A stretch of DNA of 46,314 bases, from contig JAJEGA010000060.1 in the NCBI GenBank assembly GCA_022820125.1, positions 1-46,314 of the forward strand. The letters are read 5' to 3'. Below, one piece after another: positions 16,450 through 25,469 of this stretch; the stretch's first letter is position 1; every line of letters starts with the position of its first letter. This DNA comes from Anaerolineae bacterium (GTDB lineage Bacteria > Chloroflexota > Anaerolineae > Aggregatilineales > Phototrophicaceae). The notes below the pieces were generated by a model. It did not search any database. It was given only the letters and a program-made list of their open reading frames with translations, and was not told the origin of the DNA. Both the position numbers and the translations under genes were made by a program.

Positions 16450-16902
16450 TTGTCTGACATTTTGATGACTCAGGAAGAGGCAGATTACTTGTTGACTATG
16501 GAAAAACGCCGAGTAGACGATTCAGTGAATTCCTTTCCATTGCTTGGAAAGCAGACAGTGTTGCATCTTCAATCACTCGACTTGCGAGAGAACTTTCTGC
16601 TGGATTTATCACGAGGGCGCCGCAAAGAGCTTCGGATAAAGCTGCAAACACGAGCGCGGACTGACATACGACTTGTGAGGCTGGACTTGGGAGGTAGACC
16701 CCATCGCAACGATGACGGCACACTAGTTCAACCGCCCCATCTCCATCTGTATCGGGAGGGTTTTCACGATAGGTGGGCGATCACGCCGCCCTCTGACAAG
16801 TTTTCTGATCTTGATGATTTGCAGGTGACCTTGGACGATTTCATGCGTTTCTGCAATATCGTTAGGCCGCCGTATATTCGGGTACAGAAAGGCTTAATCT
16901 GA
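16450..16902 (+). CDS. DUF6978 family protein
   Basis: About 150 residues. From MTQEEADYLLTMEKRRVDD onward it matches my memory of the DUF6978 family, including RLDLGGRPHRNDDG, PPHLHLYREGFHDRW and LDDFMRFCNIV. The TTG at 16450 has a perfect GGAGGA seven bases upstream and gives a family-like N-terminus; an ATG at 16396 would add 18 residues. The stop codon overlaps the next start by one base (TGATG), so the two are translationally coupled. Function is unknown. The partner gene and AT-rich composition suggest a mobile or defence-related pair. Confidence 0.72.
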   Translation: MSDILMTQEEADYLLTMEKRRVDDSVNSFPLLGKQTVLHLQSLDLRENFLLDLSRGRRKELRIKLQTRARTDIRLVRLDLGGRPHRNDDGTLVQPPHLHLYREGFHDRWAITPPSDKFSDLDDLQVTLDDFMRFCNIVRPPYIRVQKGLI

Positions 16903-17666
16903 TGATTGATCGAATCAGACAGCTGACCGAAAAGTATCACAATTGGATGAGCGAGAGCACAACGCTGCGAACGATCGGGAATGGTGTAGAAATCACTACC
17001 CCATTCTTGGATCGACACAATGACATGATGCAAGTCTACGCAGAGCTTTCTGGCGACGAGATTGTTCTGACCGACGACGGCTACACGATCGAAGACCTAG
17101 AGTTCTGCGGCTTGACTGTGGAAAGTAAACGTTGCAGGAATTTGATGCAGTTAAACCTAAATGGATTTGGAGTGAAGCGGGAAGGCAATGACCTTGTGAC
17201 GCGTGCAACAGCCAAAGACTTTGCATTGAAGTTGCATAATCTCCTGCAAGCGATGATTGCTGTAGATGATCTCCACTATATCGCGCCCCTTTCCAAGGAC
17301 AAACATCGATTTGACGTGGGCATTGGAACTTGGCTGGATGCGTCCAATATTCGGTTTGACGCCAAGAGATTTAATGGGAAAAGCGGCTACACTGTGGATT
17401 ACAAGTATGTCATCCCGCCTTCAGGCAATAAGCCACATCGAGTGCTCATCGGCATAAACAATCCTGGCCGCGGCGCGGTCGAGCAAGTGGCTTGGCGGTG
17501 GTGGGACATCCGCGATAGCAGGCCCAGTGGTGCGCGACTCTATCCTATCTTGAATGATGCGCAGCGCCAGGGCATTGAGACCGAGATGGATGCGTTGCGA
17601 AATCTCGCCATGAATCCTGTTCTTTGGTCTTCCCGACACGAGGCGCTTCCCGAACTCGCCGTCTGA
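16902..17666 (+). CDS. DUF1828/DUF1829 domain protein
   Basis: A 254-residue protein with a DUF1828 segment at the N-terminus (ITTPFLDRHNDMMQVYAEL and IVLTDDGYTIEDLEFCG, residues about 30-72) and a DUF1829 segment at the C-terminus (RFDAKRFNGKSGYTVDYKY, then VLIGINNP). Neither domain has a role I can state. It is coupled to the DUF6978 gene. The base composition is AT-richer than the flanking LarA and MFS genes, so the pair looks like an insertion in a catabolic operon. A toxin-antitoxin or anti-phage role is conjecture. Confidence 0.75.
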   Translation: MIDRIRQLTEKYHNWMSESTTLRTIGNGVEITTPFLDRHNDMMQVYAELSGDEIVLTDDGYTIEDLEFCGLTVESKRCRNLMQLNLNGFGVKREGNDLVTRATAKDFALKLHNLLQAMIAVDDLHYIAPLSKDKHRFDVGIGTWLDASNIRFDAKRFNGKSGYTVDYKYVIPPSGNKPHRVLIGINNPGRGAVEQVAWRWWDIRDSRPSGARLYPILNDAQRQGIETEMDALRNLAMNPVLWSSRHEALPELAV

Positions 17667-17669
17667 TTG

Positions 17670-18875
17670 ATGCCCGCACAAACTGACGACCCACTCCCCG
17701 GCGCCGCGCGCATCGTCATCGTCTGCTTTCTGTCCGTCTTCATCATCTTCGGCATTCGTCTGTCCTTCTCCGTGTTCTTTGCCGAATTCGTGCTGGTCGA
17801 AGGCTGGAGCAACGAAGCCTCCGCCGCCATCTTCAGCCTGAACATGCTGGTCTTCGCCGGGACGGCGCCGCTCGCCGGCATCGCCCTGGACCGCTGGGGA
17901 CCGCGCCCGGTATTCGGCCTCGGCGTTTGTACAATGGCGGCCGGCTTGTGGCTCAGCAGTCGGGCGGCGTCGCTGAATGACCTTCTGCTGTCGTATGGCG
18001 TTATCGAAGGCATCGGCTTGGGCATTACCGGTTTGGGTCCGGTCGCGTCAGTTGTGGCTGGCTGGACGACGCCGGCTCAACGCGGTCGCGCGCTGGGCAT
18101 CGCCTTCGCCGGCACCGGCTTGGGCTCGCTGCTATTCGTGCCGTTGGCGAATTTGCTGATCGACAGCTTCGGCTGGCGCGATGCTTACCTGGCGCTCTCG
18201 CTGGTCTGCCTGCTTGTGCTTCTGCCCCTGATGGCGCTCGGCTTACGGAGGGCGCCAGCGGCGCTGTCTCGCCAAGCGCATGGCTACAGAGCGCGGCTGA
18301 AATGGCGGGCGCTGCTGCGCAATCCCGCATTCTGGGCGCTGATGATCGCCGCGGTGATGACCATGGGTCCGGTGCGCAGCTTGACCGTGCATCAGATCGC
18401 CTACATGGAGTCGGTGGGCGTTGAGCGAGCGGCGGCCGCCAATGTGGTCGGTCTGGCCGGTCTCTTGACCAGTGGATTCTTCGTATGTCTAGGCTGGGTG
18501 TCGGATCGCTTCGGGCGCGCCACCGCTTACGCCATCGGCGCCCTTGGCTTGTTTGGCGCGGTGGGCATGCTTGTCATGATGCGCTCGGTAGATGGACCAT
18601 TGGCGCTCCTCTTGTATGCGCTGCTCTTCGCGATGGGCGAAGGCGCGCGCAGTAGCCAGACGACGGTGCTGGCGAGCGATGTTTTTCAGCGGCAGGGCTT
18701 GGGCTTGATCAACGGCTTGGTCGGCGGCCTGGGTGGCTTGGGCGCGGCGCTCGGGCCCTGGCTGGTGGGGCGGCTGCGCGATGAGAGCGGGAGCTACGAT
18801 GGCGGGCTGCTGGTCGTTGTGGTCATGGTTATCGTGTCCCTCATCGCGTACTGGTATGTTGCGCGGGCGCGGTGA
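17670..18875 (+). CDS. MFS transporter, monocarboxylate/oxalate-type
   Basis: A 401-residue major facilitator with about 12 hydrophobic segments and the inter-helix signature DRWGPRPV (residues about 71-78) and its repeat SDRFGRAT in the C-terminal half. The pattern resembles MCT/oxalate-formate antiporter-like carriers of organic anions. Its ATG lies three bases after the stop of the DUF1829 gene, so it shares a transcript with that pair and possibly with the LarA-like gene. An organic or sugar acid is a reasonable cargo given the upstream enzymes. Confidence 0.85.
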   Translation: MPAQTDDPLPGAARIVIVCFLSVFIIFGIRLSFSVFFAEFVLVEGWSNEASAAIFSLNMLVFAGTAPLAGIALDRWGPRPVFGLGVCTMAAGLWLSSRAASLNDLLLSYGVIEGIGLGITGLGPVASVVAGWTTPAQRGRALGIAFAGTGLGSLLFVPLANLLIDSFGWRDAYLALSLVCLLVLLPLMALGLRRAPAALSRQAHGYRARLKWRALLRNPAFWALMIAAVMTMGPVRSLTVHQIAYMESVGVERAAAANVVGLAGLLTSGFFVCLGWVSDRFGRATAYAIGALGLFGAVGMLVMMRSVDGPLALLLYALLFAMGEGARSSQTTVLASDVFQRQGLGLINGLVGGLGGLGAALGPWLVGRLRDESGSYDGGLLVVVVMVIVSLIAYWYVARAR

Positions 18876-18926
18876 AACCGCGGCTTCATGACTTGTTCGA
18901 CTGAAACTCCAAGCCCAATCGTACGA

Positions 18927-19490
18927 TTAGTTGTGTCTAACTATTCGCTTCGAGAAAGCAACCCGAAGTTCGTCCTTATCGGAATCTTCGATGTCTCTCA
19001 ATTCTTCAATATAATCGGCGAGTCTTTCACTTGTCTTTGAATACCATTCGGGCACATTGATCACTACAGTATACAGTCCTTGGTTGTAATCAATGGGCCA
19101 TGCAAGGTTCTGGCGCTCACGAGTCACCGTAATTCCTTCACCAGTTTGTGCTGTATGGGCGATTGCACTTCGCAATTTCCCATATAGATGATTGGGAATG
19201 AAATCAGGCTCTTTGCCGAAGATATACTCAAAGCCTTGCCCATACAGATCTAACTTATCGCCATTGCAACCGCGATACTGCGCAATCATCTCGGGGATTG
19301 CGTTGAGAATGGTTAGAACAGCGAAGTCCCAGTCAGGGTTTTCAGCTGCTAGCAATGCTTCACAGGGTTCGAGAATCCATTTTTGCACTCTATTCTCAAA
19401 TATGTTGATCTGCTCAGACAAACTCTGGCCAGAAAGGCTTGGAGATCCAAGAATAGGCACCGTGGGCAGATCAAAGAAATTGTTAGTCAC
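18927..19490 (-). CDS. Small protein with HEPN-like RX4H motif
   Basis: A 187-residue protein starting with GTG four bases after the malate synthase stop, so probably on the same transcript. It is helix-rich, with LYGKLRSAIAHTA around residues 102-114. Arg107-x4-His112 has the form of the R-x(4-6)-H motif of HEPN ribonucleases. The rest does not match a family I recognise, and a single short motif can occur by chance. The gene is AT-richer than malate synthase. A stress or defence RNase is one possibility; a non-catalytic HEPN-fold protein is another. Confidence 0.6.
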   Translation of the reverse strand: MTNNFFDLPTVPILGSPSLSGQSLSEQINIFENRVQKWILEPCEALLAAENPDWDFAVLTILNAIPEMIAQYRGCNGDKLDLYGQGFEYIFGKEPDFIPNHLYGKLRSAIAHTAQTGEGITVTRERQNLAWPIDYNQGLYTVVINVPEWYSKTSERLADYIEELRDIEDSDKDELRVAFSKRIVRHN

Positions 19491-19494
19491 TGTG

Positions 19495-21105
19495 CTATCC
19501 TGTGGGTTCAGAAATGTATTGATAAGCGGGCAGCGTTAGGAACTCGCTGAATTCGTCAGCGCGTATCATCTCGTCAAATAACTGCATCGCCCGCTGGAAA
19601 TGACCGCTCTCAAAGCGCTCATCGCCCACCTCGCGGCGGATGGCGTCCATCTCTTCCTCCAGCAATTGACCATAGAGCGCGGAGGTCAGCGGTCGGCCAT
19701 CGGCCAGGGTCGCCTTGTGACGCAGCCATTGCCAAACCTGCGCCCGGCTGATTTCGGCGGTGGCGGCGTCTTCCATCAAGTTGTAAAGCGGGACGCAGCC
19801 GTTGCCGCCGAGCCAGGCTTCCAAGTATTGGATGCCAACTTTCAGGTTCAGGCGCAGCCCGTCTTCAGTGATATCGCCGGCGCTGGGCGCCAGCAGGTCG
19901 GCTGCGGATACATTCACATCTTCGCGCTGGCGGTCGATTTGGTTCGCCGTCGGCATGTGTTCGTCGAAGACATCAGCTGCAATCCCCACCAGACCCGGAT
20001 GCGCCACCCAGGTGCCGTCGTGCCCCTCTTTCACCTCGCGCAGCTTGTCGGCATAGACTTTGTCCAGCGCCGCTTGATTCGCCTCGGGGTCATTGCGGAT
20101 GGGGATCTGCGCCGCCATCCCGCCCATCGCGTGCGCGCCGCGGCGGTGGCAGACCTTGATCACGTGCAGCGTGTAATTGCGCATGAAGGGCACGGTCATG
20201 GTCACCTGAGCGCGATCGGGCAGCAAGTAGTCGCGATGCTTGCGCAGCTTCTTGATATAGCTGAAGATATAATCCCAGCGTCCGCAATTGAGGCCCGCCG
20301 AGTGTTCGCGCAATTCGTAAAGGATTTCTTCGGCTTCAAAAGCGGCGGTGATCGTCTCGATCAGCACAGTCGCTTTGATCGTGCCCAGCGCGATGCCCAG
20401 CGCATCCTGCGCGTGGACGAAGACATCGTTCCAAAGGCGCGCCTCCAGGTGGCTCTCCAGCTTCGGGAGGTAGAAATAGGGTCCGCTGCCGCGATCGAGC
20501 GCAGCCTGCGCATTGTGGAAGAAATACAAGCCGAAATCGAATAACCCGCCTGGGATCGGCGCGCCATCGACCAGGAAGTGCCGTTCATCCAGATGCCAGC
20601 CGCGGGGCCGAACCAGCAGGGTGGCGGTCTGCTCATTGAGCTGATAGAAGCGGCCATCAGGGTTGGTGAAGGTGATTGAGCCGTCAATGGCGTCGCGCAG
20701 GTTGATCTGCCCTTGCAGCATATTCGCCCAGCTTGGCGCGTTGGCGTCTTCAAAGTCGGCCATAAAGACTTTGGCGCCGCAGTTGAGGGCGTTGATGACC
20801 ATCTTGCGCTCGGTGGGCCCGGTGATTTCGACGCGGCGGTCTTGCATATCGGGCGGGACCGGGGCGACGCGCCAAGAAGGATCCTCGCGGATGGCGGCGG
20901 TCTCCGGCAAGAAGTCCGGCAGTTGGCCGCTGTCGATGGCTGCTTGCCTCGCTTCGCGCGCCTTTAGCAGTTCATCGCGGCGGGCGGTGAATTTCCGCGC
21001 CAAGCCGGCGAGAAAGTCGACCGCTGCGGGTGTGAGGACGGATTCGTAGTCGGGGAGGATCTCGCCGGTTAATTGGACGCCGGGGGCGAGATTGGGATAA
21101 ACCAT
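19495..21105 (-). CDS. aceB: Malate synthase A
   Basis: A 536-residue malate synthase of the A type: acetyl-CoA plus glyoxylate gives malate and CoA. Typical segments are visible, such as [20 protein letters not shown] (about 93-112), [13 protein letters not shown] (113-125), [11 protein letters not shown] and [14 protein letters not shown]. The length is normal for the A isoform. Isocitrate lyase is absent from the window, so the glyoxylate could come from elsewhere in the genome or from C2 products of sugar-acid breakdown. The gene overlaps nothing and is followed closely by the HEPN-like gene. Confidence 0.95.
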   Translation of the reverse strand: MVYPNLAPGVQLTGEILPDYESVLTPAAVDFLAGLARKFTARRDELLKAREARQAAIDSGQLPDFLPETAAIREDPSWRVAPVPPDMQDRRVEITGPTERKMVINALNCGAKVFMADFEDANAPSWANMLQGQINLRDAIDGSITFTNPDGRFYQLNEQTATLLVRPRGWHLDERHFLVDGAPIPGGLFDFGLYFFHNAQAALDRGSGPYFYLPKLESHLEARLWNDVFVHAQDALGIALGTIKATVLIETITAAFEAEEILYELREHSAGLNCGRWDYIFSYIKKLRKHRDYLLPDRAQVTMTVPFMRNYTLHVIKVCHRRGAHAMGGMAAQIPIRNDPEANQAALDKVYADKLREVKEGHDGTWVAHPGLVGIAADVFDEHMPTANQIDRQREDVNVSAADLLAPSAGDITEDGLRLNLKVGIQYLEAWLGGNGCVPLYNLMEDAATAEISRAQVWQWLRHKATLADGRPLTSALYGQLLEEEMDAIRREVGDERFESGHFQRAMQLFDEMIRADEFSEFLTLPAYQYISEPTG

Positions 21106-21148
21106 GATTTCTATATCCTATGTGATAAAGTGTCTTGCGACATTAAAT

Positions 21149-21733
21149 TTACGCGAGTAGGTAAGCATACTGCCGCAATCCAGCGACGGTAACAACCAGT
21201 CCGTGTTGAGTCAGATTCGAGAGGTATTCCTCGACAGTATATGGCGGGTTCTTTTTTCCTACTCGCGCAGTTCGTATGGCGGAGCAGAAGGTACCTGGTT
21301 CGAGATCCAAGAGATTTGATAGGAAATCATCCGGACGCTCCTTCTCAAGGTTAAACGCATCTAACATATCGCACGGAAAGTGAGAAAAATCATTTGTAAC
21401 AATTACATCGCATCTACCAACTATTGCCGCAGCAACAACGTGGCGGTCGTTAGGATCCCTTTCAATTTGAATCTCTTCAATTAGGTGCTCATATCCGTTA
21501 ACCATTGCGCCTGGAAGCGATCGATCCATGAGGTCGCGCGATCTCTCTAGATTTGTGCGACTTAGCTCAGGCCGGTTCTTCAACACCGCTTCAACCCATT
21601 CGCGGTGTACATCGGCTGACCACTTCGCTCTGTACATGTTAGCCAGCGCGAGTTCCATACAAATATCGCGGATGGCTGGAGAGTAAAGGACGTTTGCGTC
21701 CAGGAAGGCAGTATGTCGACTCCTAGAGATCAT
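21149..21733 (-). CDS. PIN-domain ribonuclease, toxin
   Basis: A 194-residue PIN-domain protein, likely the RNase toxin of a toxin-antitoxin pair. The acidic metal-binding residues appear at Asp12 (FLDANVL), Glu45 (HREWVEA), Asp96 (DPNDRHVVAAA) and Asp115 (VTNDFSHFP). Its start overlaps the upstream antitoxin gene by 11 bases, indicating coupled translation. It is longer than classic VapC (about 130 residues); the C-terminal part after about residue 125 may be a separate helical region. Confidence 0.85.
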   Translation of the reverse strand: MISRSRHTAFLDANVLYSPAIRDICMELALANMYRAKWSADVHREWVEAVLKNRPELSRTNLERSRDLMDRSLPGAMVNGYEHLIEEIQIERDPNDRHVVAAAIVGRCDVIVTNDFSHFPCDMLDAFNLEKERPDDFLSNLLDLEPGTFCSAIRTARVGKKNPPYTVEEYLSNLTQHGLVVTVAGLRQYAYLLA

Positions 21734-22181
21734 ATAGTCCCATCTCTTCTGACAATGCTACTAGTTCGTCCATAGCCGCACGGCGCTGACTGTCAGACTT
21801 CGCTTTGTAGGCCATCAAGTCTTCCATCAAAACGCGCCGGTGCCTGCCAACTTTGCGAAAAGGAATCTCGCCCGTTTCTAGGAGCTTGATAAGATAGGGA
21901 CGCGAGACATTCAATATATCAGCTGCTTCCATCGTTGTAAGTTCGGCATGATGGGGAATCATCGTTATACTGTGTCCGGTGGCCATTGCTTCCAATATGT
22001 CCTTGAGCAATGCTACTGCTCCCACAGGCAAAACAAGAGGCTCTTGGTTTTCAGCCTCTACTATTTGCACTTGAAGTGGCTTGGCCGCTCGAACGAAAGG
22101 CATAAGTCTTGCAGTGGCCTCTCGCGCGAACTGTGAGTCTTGAACATTCGGCGCTGGGTGCAGTTGAGCAAGCATTTTCAT
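21723..22181 (-). CDS. HTH (excisionase/MerR-type) antitoxin
   Basis: A 152-residue protein with an excisionase-type helix-turn-helix at about 81-125 (LTTMEAADILNVSRPYLIKL, then RHRRVLMEDLMAY). This is the DNA-binding part seen in antitoxins paired with PIN toxins. The N-terminal 60 residues are variable, with an MPFVRAAKPLQVQIVEAE strand-like region. GGAGGGAGA sits immediately before the ATG. It probably neutralises the PIN toxin downstream and represses its own promoter. Confidence 0.85.
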   Translation of the reverse strand: MKMLAQLHPAPNVQDSQFAREATARLMPFVRAAKPLQVQIVEAENQEPLVLPVGAVALLKDILEAMATGHSITMIPHHAELTTMEAADILNVSRPYLIKLLETGEIPFRKVGRHRRVLMEDLMAYKAKSDSQRRAAMDELVALSEEMGLYDL

Positions 22182-22214
22182 TCTCCCTCCAATTACAAAT
22201 AAATCCTACCACAC

Positions 22215-22232
22215 AAACGCAATAAACGCAAT
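22215..22232. promoter_or_regulatory. Tandem 9-bp repeat upstream of TA pair
   Basis: AAACGCAAT occurs twice in a row, 34 bases before the antitoxin start, followed by a short inverted GAATTATTC. Direct repeats here suit binding of the HTH antitoxin for autoregulation. The region is AT-rich compared with its surroundings. Confidence 0.4.
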
Positions 22233-22260
22233 AAGTGAATTATTCGCAACAGCTATCCAG

Positions 22261-25200
22261 CTACTCTATTGTGAGAACCGTATCCCTCAACACCTCAGCC
22301 AAAGCCTCGACAAAGAGATCCACATCCGACCGCTGGAAGCAGAGCGGCGGCTTGAGCTTGAGCGCATTGTGATGCGGTCCCTCGGTGCTGACGAGGATGC
22401 CACGCGCTTTCATACGCTCGGCGATATAGCTCGCCTCCCAGTCAGCCGGCTCCAGCGTTTCACGGTCGCGGATCAGCTCAATGCCCAGGAAAAGCCCGGA
22501 TCCGCGCGCCTGCCCAATGATGGGGAAGCGCGCACCGAGCTCGCGCAGGCGCTTTAGCCAGTATGCGCCCGTCGTTTGGGCGTTCCGCTGCAAGTCTTCG
22601 TCTTGGATAATCGACAGCGCTTCAAAGCCGATGGCGCAAGAGACCGGATTGCCGCCGAAGGTATTGAAGTATTCCATGCCGGAAGCGAACGCGGCGGCGA
22701 TTTCCGGTGAGGTGACGACAGCGCCGAGCGGATGCCCGCTGCCCATCGGCTTGCCCAGGGTGACGATATCCGGCACGACATCGCTCAGTTCGAAGGACCA
22801 GAAGCGCGCCCCGACGCGCCCGAAGCCGGTTTGCACTTCGTCAGCGACGCAGAGGCCGCCGGCTTCTCGCACCAGCTTGTATGCGCGCCTCAGATAGCCA
22901 TCGGGCAAAGGCATTTGCCCGCCGCAGCCCATGATGCCCTCGGCGAAAAAGGCGGCCACGCGCTTGTCTCGCGCCTGAATCGCTGCGATGTTATCGGCGA
23001 CCGAGCGGGCGTAGAATTCGCCGGCATCCTCCCCGTAGCCGCGGCGCTCGCCTCGGAAGCCGTCGGGCATATCGGCGACTTCGACATGGGCCGGTTTACC
23101 TCGTCCGCCGGGTCCCTTGAATTTGTAGGGGCTGATGTCAATAAGCGCGGAGGTATGCCCGTGATAAGCGTGATCGATGACGATGAAATCGCTGCCGCCG
23201 GTGTAGGCGGTCGCCAGCCGCAGCGCCAATTCATTGGCTTCGCTGCCGCTATTAACAAAGAAGCAGACCGAGAGCGGCTCGGGCAGTGTTGCTGTCAGCG
23301 CCTCGGCATAATCGAGAATAGTCTCATGCAGATAGCGCGTATTGGTATTGAGCAGCGCCATCTGGTCGCGCGCGGCGCGCAGGATTCGCGGATGGCTGTG
23401 CCCCACCTGCGCCACATTGTTGACGCAATCGAGATAGGGCTGCCCGGCTTCATCGTATAGATGGCGCATGAAGCCGCGCGTTATGTTCAGCGGCTGCTGA
23501 TACGACAGGCTCAGCGCCGGGTTCAGCGACGTCCGCCGCCGTTTGAGCAGTTCGGCGCTGGTCGGTTTCTCGGGCGGCTGCGTCGAATAGGGCAGGCGCA
23601 AGATGTGCTTGGGGTCGGGCGAGAGCGATTTCCACAGGTCGCGCAGCTTGGGCGAGCAGACGCCAGGGAAATTATCGCCATAATCGAGCAGATCGATGAC
23701 GACCTGAAAGTGCAGGTGCGGCGTCCAATTGCCGTTGCGCGGGTAATCGCCGATGGCGGCCAACAGCGCGCCCGCAGCGACCTGCTGGCCGACCTCCCAG
23801 CGATCGAGCGATTCCAGCGAAAGATGACCGTAAAGCGTGTAGAAGCGAATCGCCGGCGTCGGCTGGTGCTTGAGGATCAAAATGGGACCGTAGTCTTGCT
23901 CTTCCGGGTAATTTGCCAGGCTGTGGATCGTCCCGGCGAGCGGCGCGTAGAGCTTCGTCTGGGGCGGCGCGAAGACATCGACGCCAAGATGCAAGCTGCG
24001 GCGTTGGTGATGGTTGATGGCGAACATGTCGGCCAGATAGATCGGGCGTATTTCATCGTAGTAGCCGATGCCGATTGTGTTCTCGCCGAGATGACGGCGC
24101 AGCGGCTCGGCATAGGCGGCGGGGTCAGCCAGGTCGCTCACGCGGGCCAGCAGCCGGCTGGTCATGCCGAAGTCTACCGGCTTGCTGTTTTCGGCGGTCA
24201 GGGGCTTGCCGAGGATGGGCGCCAATGATTGCCCGTCCAGCCATTTGATGACGGCGGCGGATTGCGGGCAGGCGGGCAAATCGCAGGCGGCGCGGAAATG
24301 GTAGTGGGCGTATCGCGGATGGATATCGCGCAGCGTCGCCAGCAGCGCCCAGGCGCCGGCTTCGCTGATGCTCAGGTGTTGATTGTCCGGCTCCCGCTTC
24401 TGCTGATGCCAGGAGATGCAAACGCTGAGGCAGAGGCGCGCGGCGATCAAGGGGAATAGCAGGCGGATCTCGTCTTCGCGCAGCGGGAATAGGCGATGAT
24501 AGGCGCGAATGACCGGCGCCGCCTTTTCCAGCGGTCCGTCGCTGTTCATCATGATGTAGGCGAGGGCAACCGCCAAATCGGCGACCGTCGGACCGTAGAC
24601 CATGTCGCCCAAGTCGATCATGCCGGCGACGCGCGGCGGCGCTGGTCCCCGCGCGCGGACGAGGATGTTGCTGTCGTTGGCATCGTTGTAGGTATGGCTG
24701 TGACGCAGTTGCGGCAATTCCGGGGCAACTTCGTCTTCATACAGGCGCAGGAAGCTTTCGAGAAGCGATTGCTTCGCTGGCGGCAGGCCGCCCCCATAAC
24801 GCGCGACCTGGCTGAGGTTGCGGATATTCCAGCGATAATGCAGTCGTTTCTCGCGGTGATTGAAGCGCTCCATCGCAAGGCTGAACCGCCCCAGTTGCGT
24901 CCCGATATCTTCAAGCAGGGCAGCCGAATGCGGGCGGAAGTCGCTTAGAGGCTTGCCTTCAATATAACGCAGCAAGCGGGCGCGATAGCTATGCCCGTCG
25001 CCGGCGTTGACGCGGATGCTGTCTTCGCCCGTCGCCGCCGGGATCAGCTGCGGGAAAATGTCCGTCGTTTTCCGCAGGCGCCGCAGCGTTTTGTTTTGCA
25101 AGTCAAGCGCATCATCGGAGACGCTGTGGTGGGCGATCTTGAGCAGGTATCCCGTGCCGCTGTCTTCGCGCAGGTGATAGTTGCGGTCGAGCTCTGAGGG

Positions 25201-25305
25201 CAGCGAGTGTATTGCGGTGGGCTGGATGCCGTAGCGCTCTTGGGCGATGGCGCGCGCTTCGGCGGGCGAGAAGGGCGGGCGGATGTTTTCTTCCATGGAT
25301 AGCAT
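22261..25305 (-). CDS. Fused APH kinase, M23-like and class III aminotransferase
   Basis: A 1014-residue protein with three domains. Residues about 15-335 form an APH/choline-kinase-type phosphotransferase, with [11 protein letters not shown] (205-215; catalytic Asp208, Asn213) and the metal DLG (231-233). Residues about 420-560 form an M23-type domain with HLGVD (439-443) and TPHLHFQV (528-535). Residues about 590-1014 form a class III PLP enzyme, with NSGSEAN (685-691), DEVQTGFGR (822-830) and PLP lysine 852 in TLGKPMG. The pairing mirrors the animal hydroxylysine kinase and phosphohydroxylysine/phosphoethanolamine phospho-lyases, so a kinase-then-phospholyase route for an amino alcohol is the best guess. 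MEENIRP three codons in is an alternative start. Confidence 0.85.
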   Translation of the reverse strand: MLSMEENIRPPFSPAEARAIAQERYGIQPTAIHSLPSELDRNYHLREDSGTGYLLKIAHHSVSDDALDLQNKTLRRLRKTTDIFPQLIPAATGEDSIRVNAGDGHSYRARLLRYIEGKPLSDFRPHSAALLEDIGTQLGRFSLAMERFNHREKRLHYRWNIRNLSQVARYGGGLPPAKQSLLESFLRLYEDEVAPELPQLRHSHTYNDANDSNILVRARGPAPPRVAGMIDLGDMVYGPTVADLAVALAYIMMNSDGPLEKAAPVIRAYHRLFPLREDEIRLLFPLIAARLCLSVCISWHQQKREPDNQHLSISEAGAWALLATLRDIHPRYAHYHFRAACDLPACPQSAAVIKWLDGQSLAPILGKPLTAENSKPVDFGMTSRLLARVSDLADPAAYAEPLRRHLGENTIGIGYYDEIRPIYLADMFAINHHQRRSLHLGVDVFAPPQTKLYAPLAGTIHSLANYPEEQDYGPILILKHQPTPAIRFYTLYGHLSLESLDRWEVGQQVAAGALLAAIGDYPRNGNWTPHLHFQVVIDLLDYGDNFPGVCSPKLRDLWKSLSPDPKHILRLPYSTQPPEKPTSAELLKRRRTSLNPALSLSYQQPLNITRGFMRHLYDEAGQPYLDCVNNVAQVGHSHPRILRAARDQMALLNTNTRYLHETILDYAEALTATLPEPLSVCFFVNSGSEANELALRLATAYTGGSDFIVIDHAYHGHTSALIDISPYKFKGPGGRGKPAHVEVADMPDGFRGERRGYGEDAGEFYARSVADNIAAIQARDKRVAAFFAEGIMGCGGQMPLPDGYLRRAYKLVREAGGLCVADEVQTGFGRVGARFWSFELSDVVPDIVTLGKPMGSGHPLGAVVTSPEIAAAFASGMEYFNTFGGNPVSCAIGFEALSIIQDEDLQRNAQTTGAYWLKRLRELGARFPIIGQARGSGLFLGIELIRDRETLEPADWEASYIAERMKARGILVSTEGPHHNALKLKPPLCFQRSDVDLFVEALAEVLRDTVLTIE

Positions 25306-25469
25306 TGGCGCTGGTCTCTTCTATGTCGGCACGGTGCGCTTCATCATAAGCCGTCGCTTGAGACGGGGGAAGGGCGCGCGCTGGCGTAGCCAAACGAAAA
25401 CGAGACCGCTTCCGCGCGGCATCCATGCTAAAATGCGGGGGCTCCACAACAACAGCTTGAGGGGAAACC

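Noticed and set aside
19600..20544. 314-residue plus-strand frame opposite malate synthase
   Set aside because: Composition is that of a mirror frame; malate synthase motifs on the minus strand are unmistakable.
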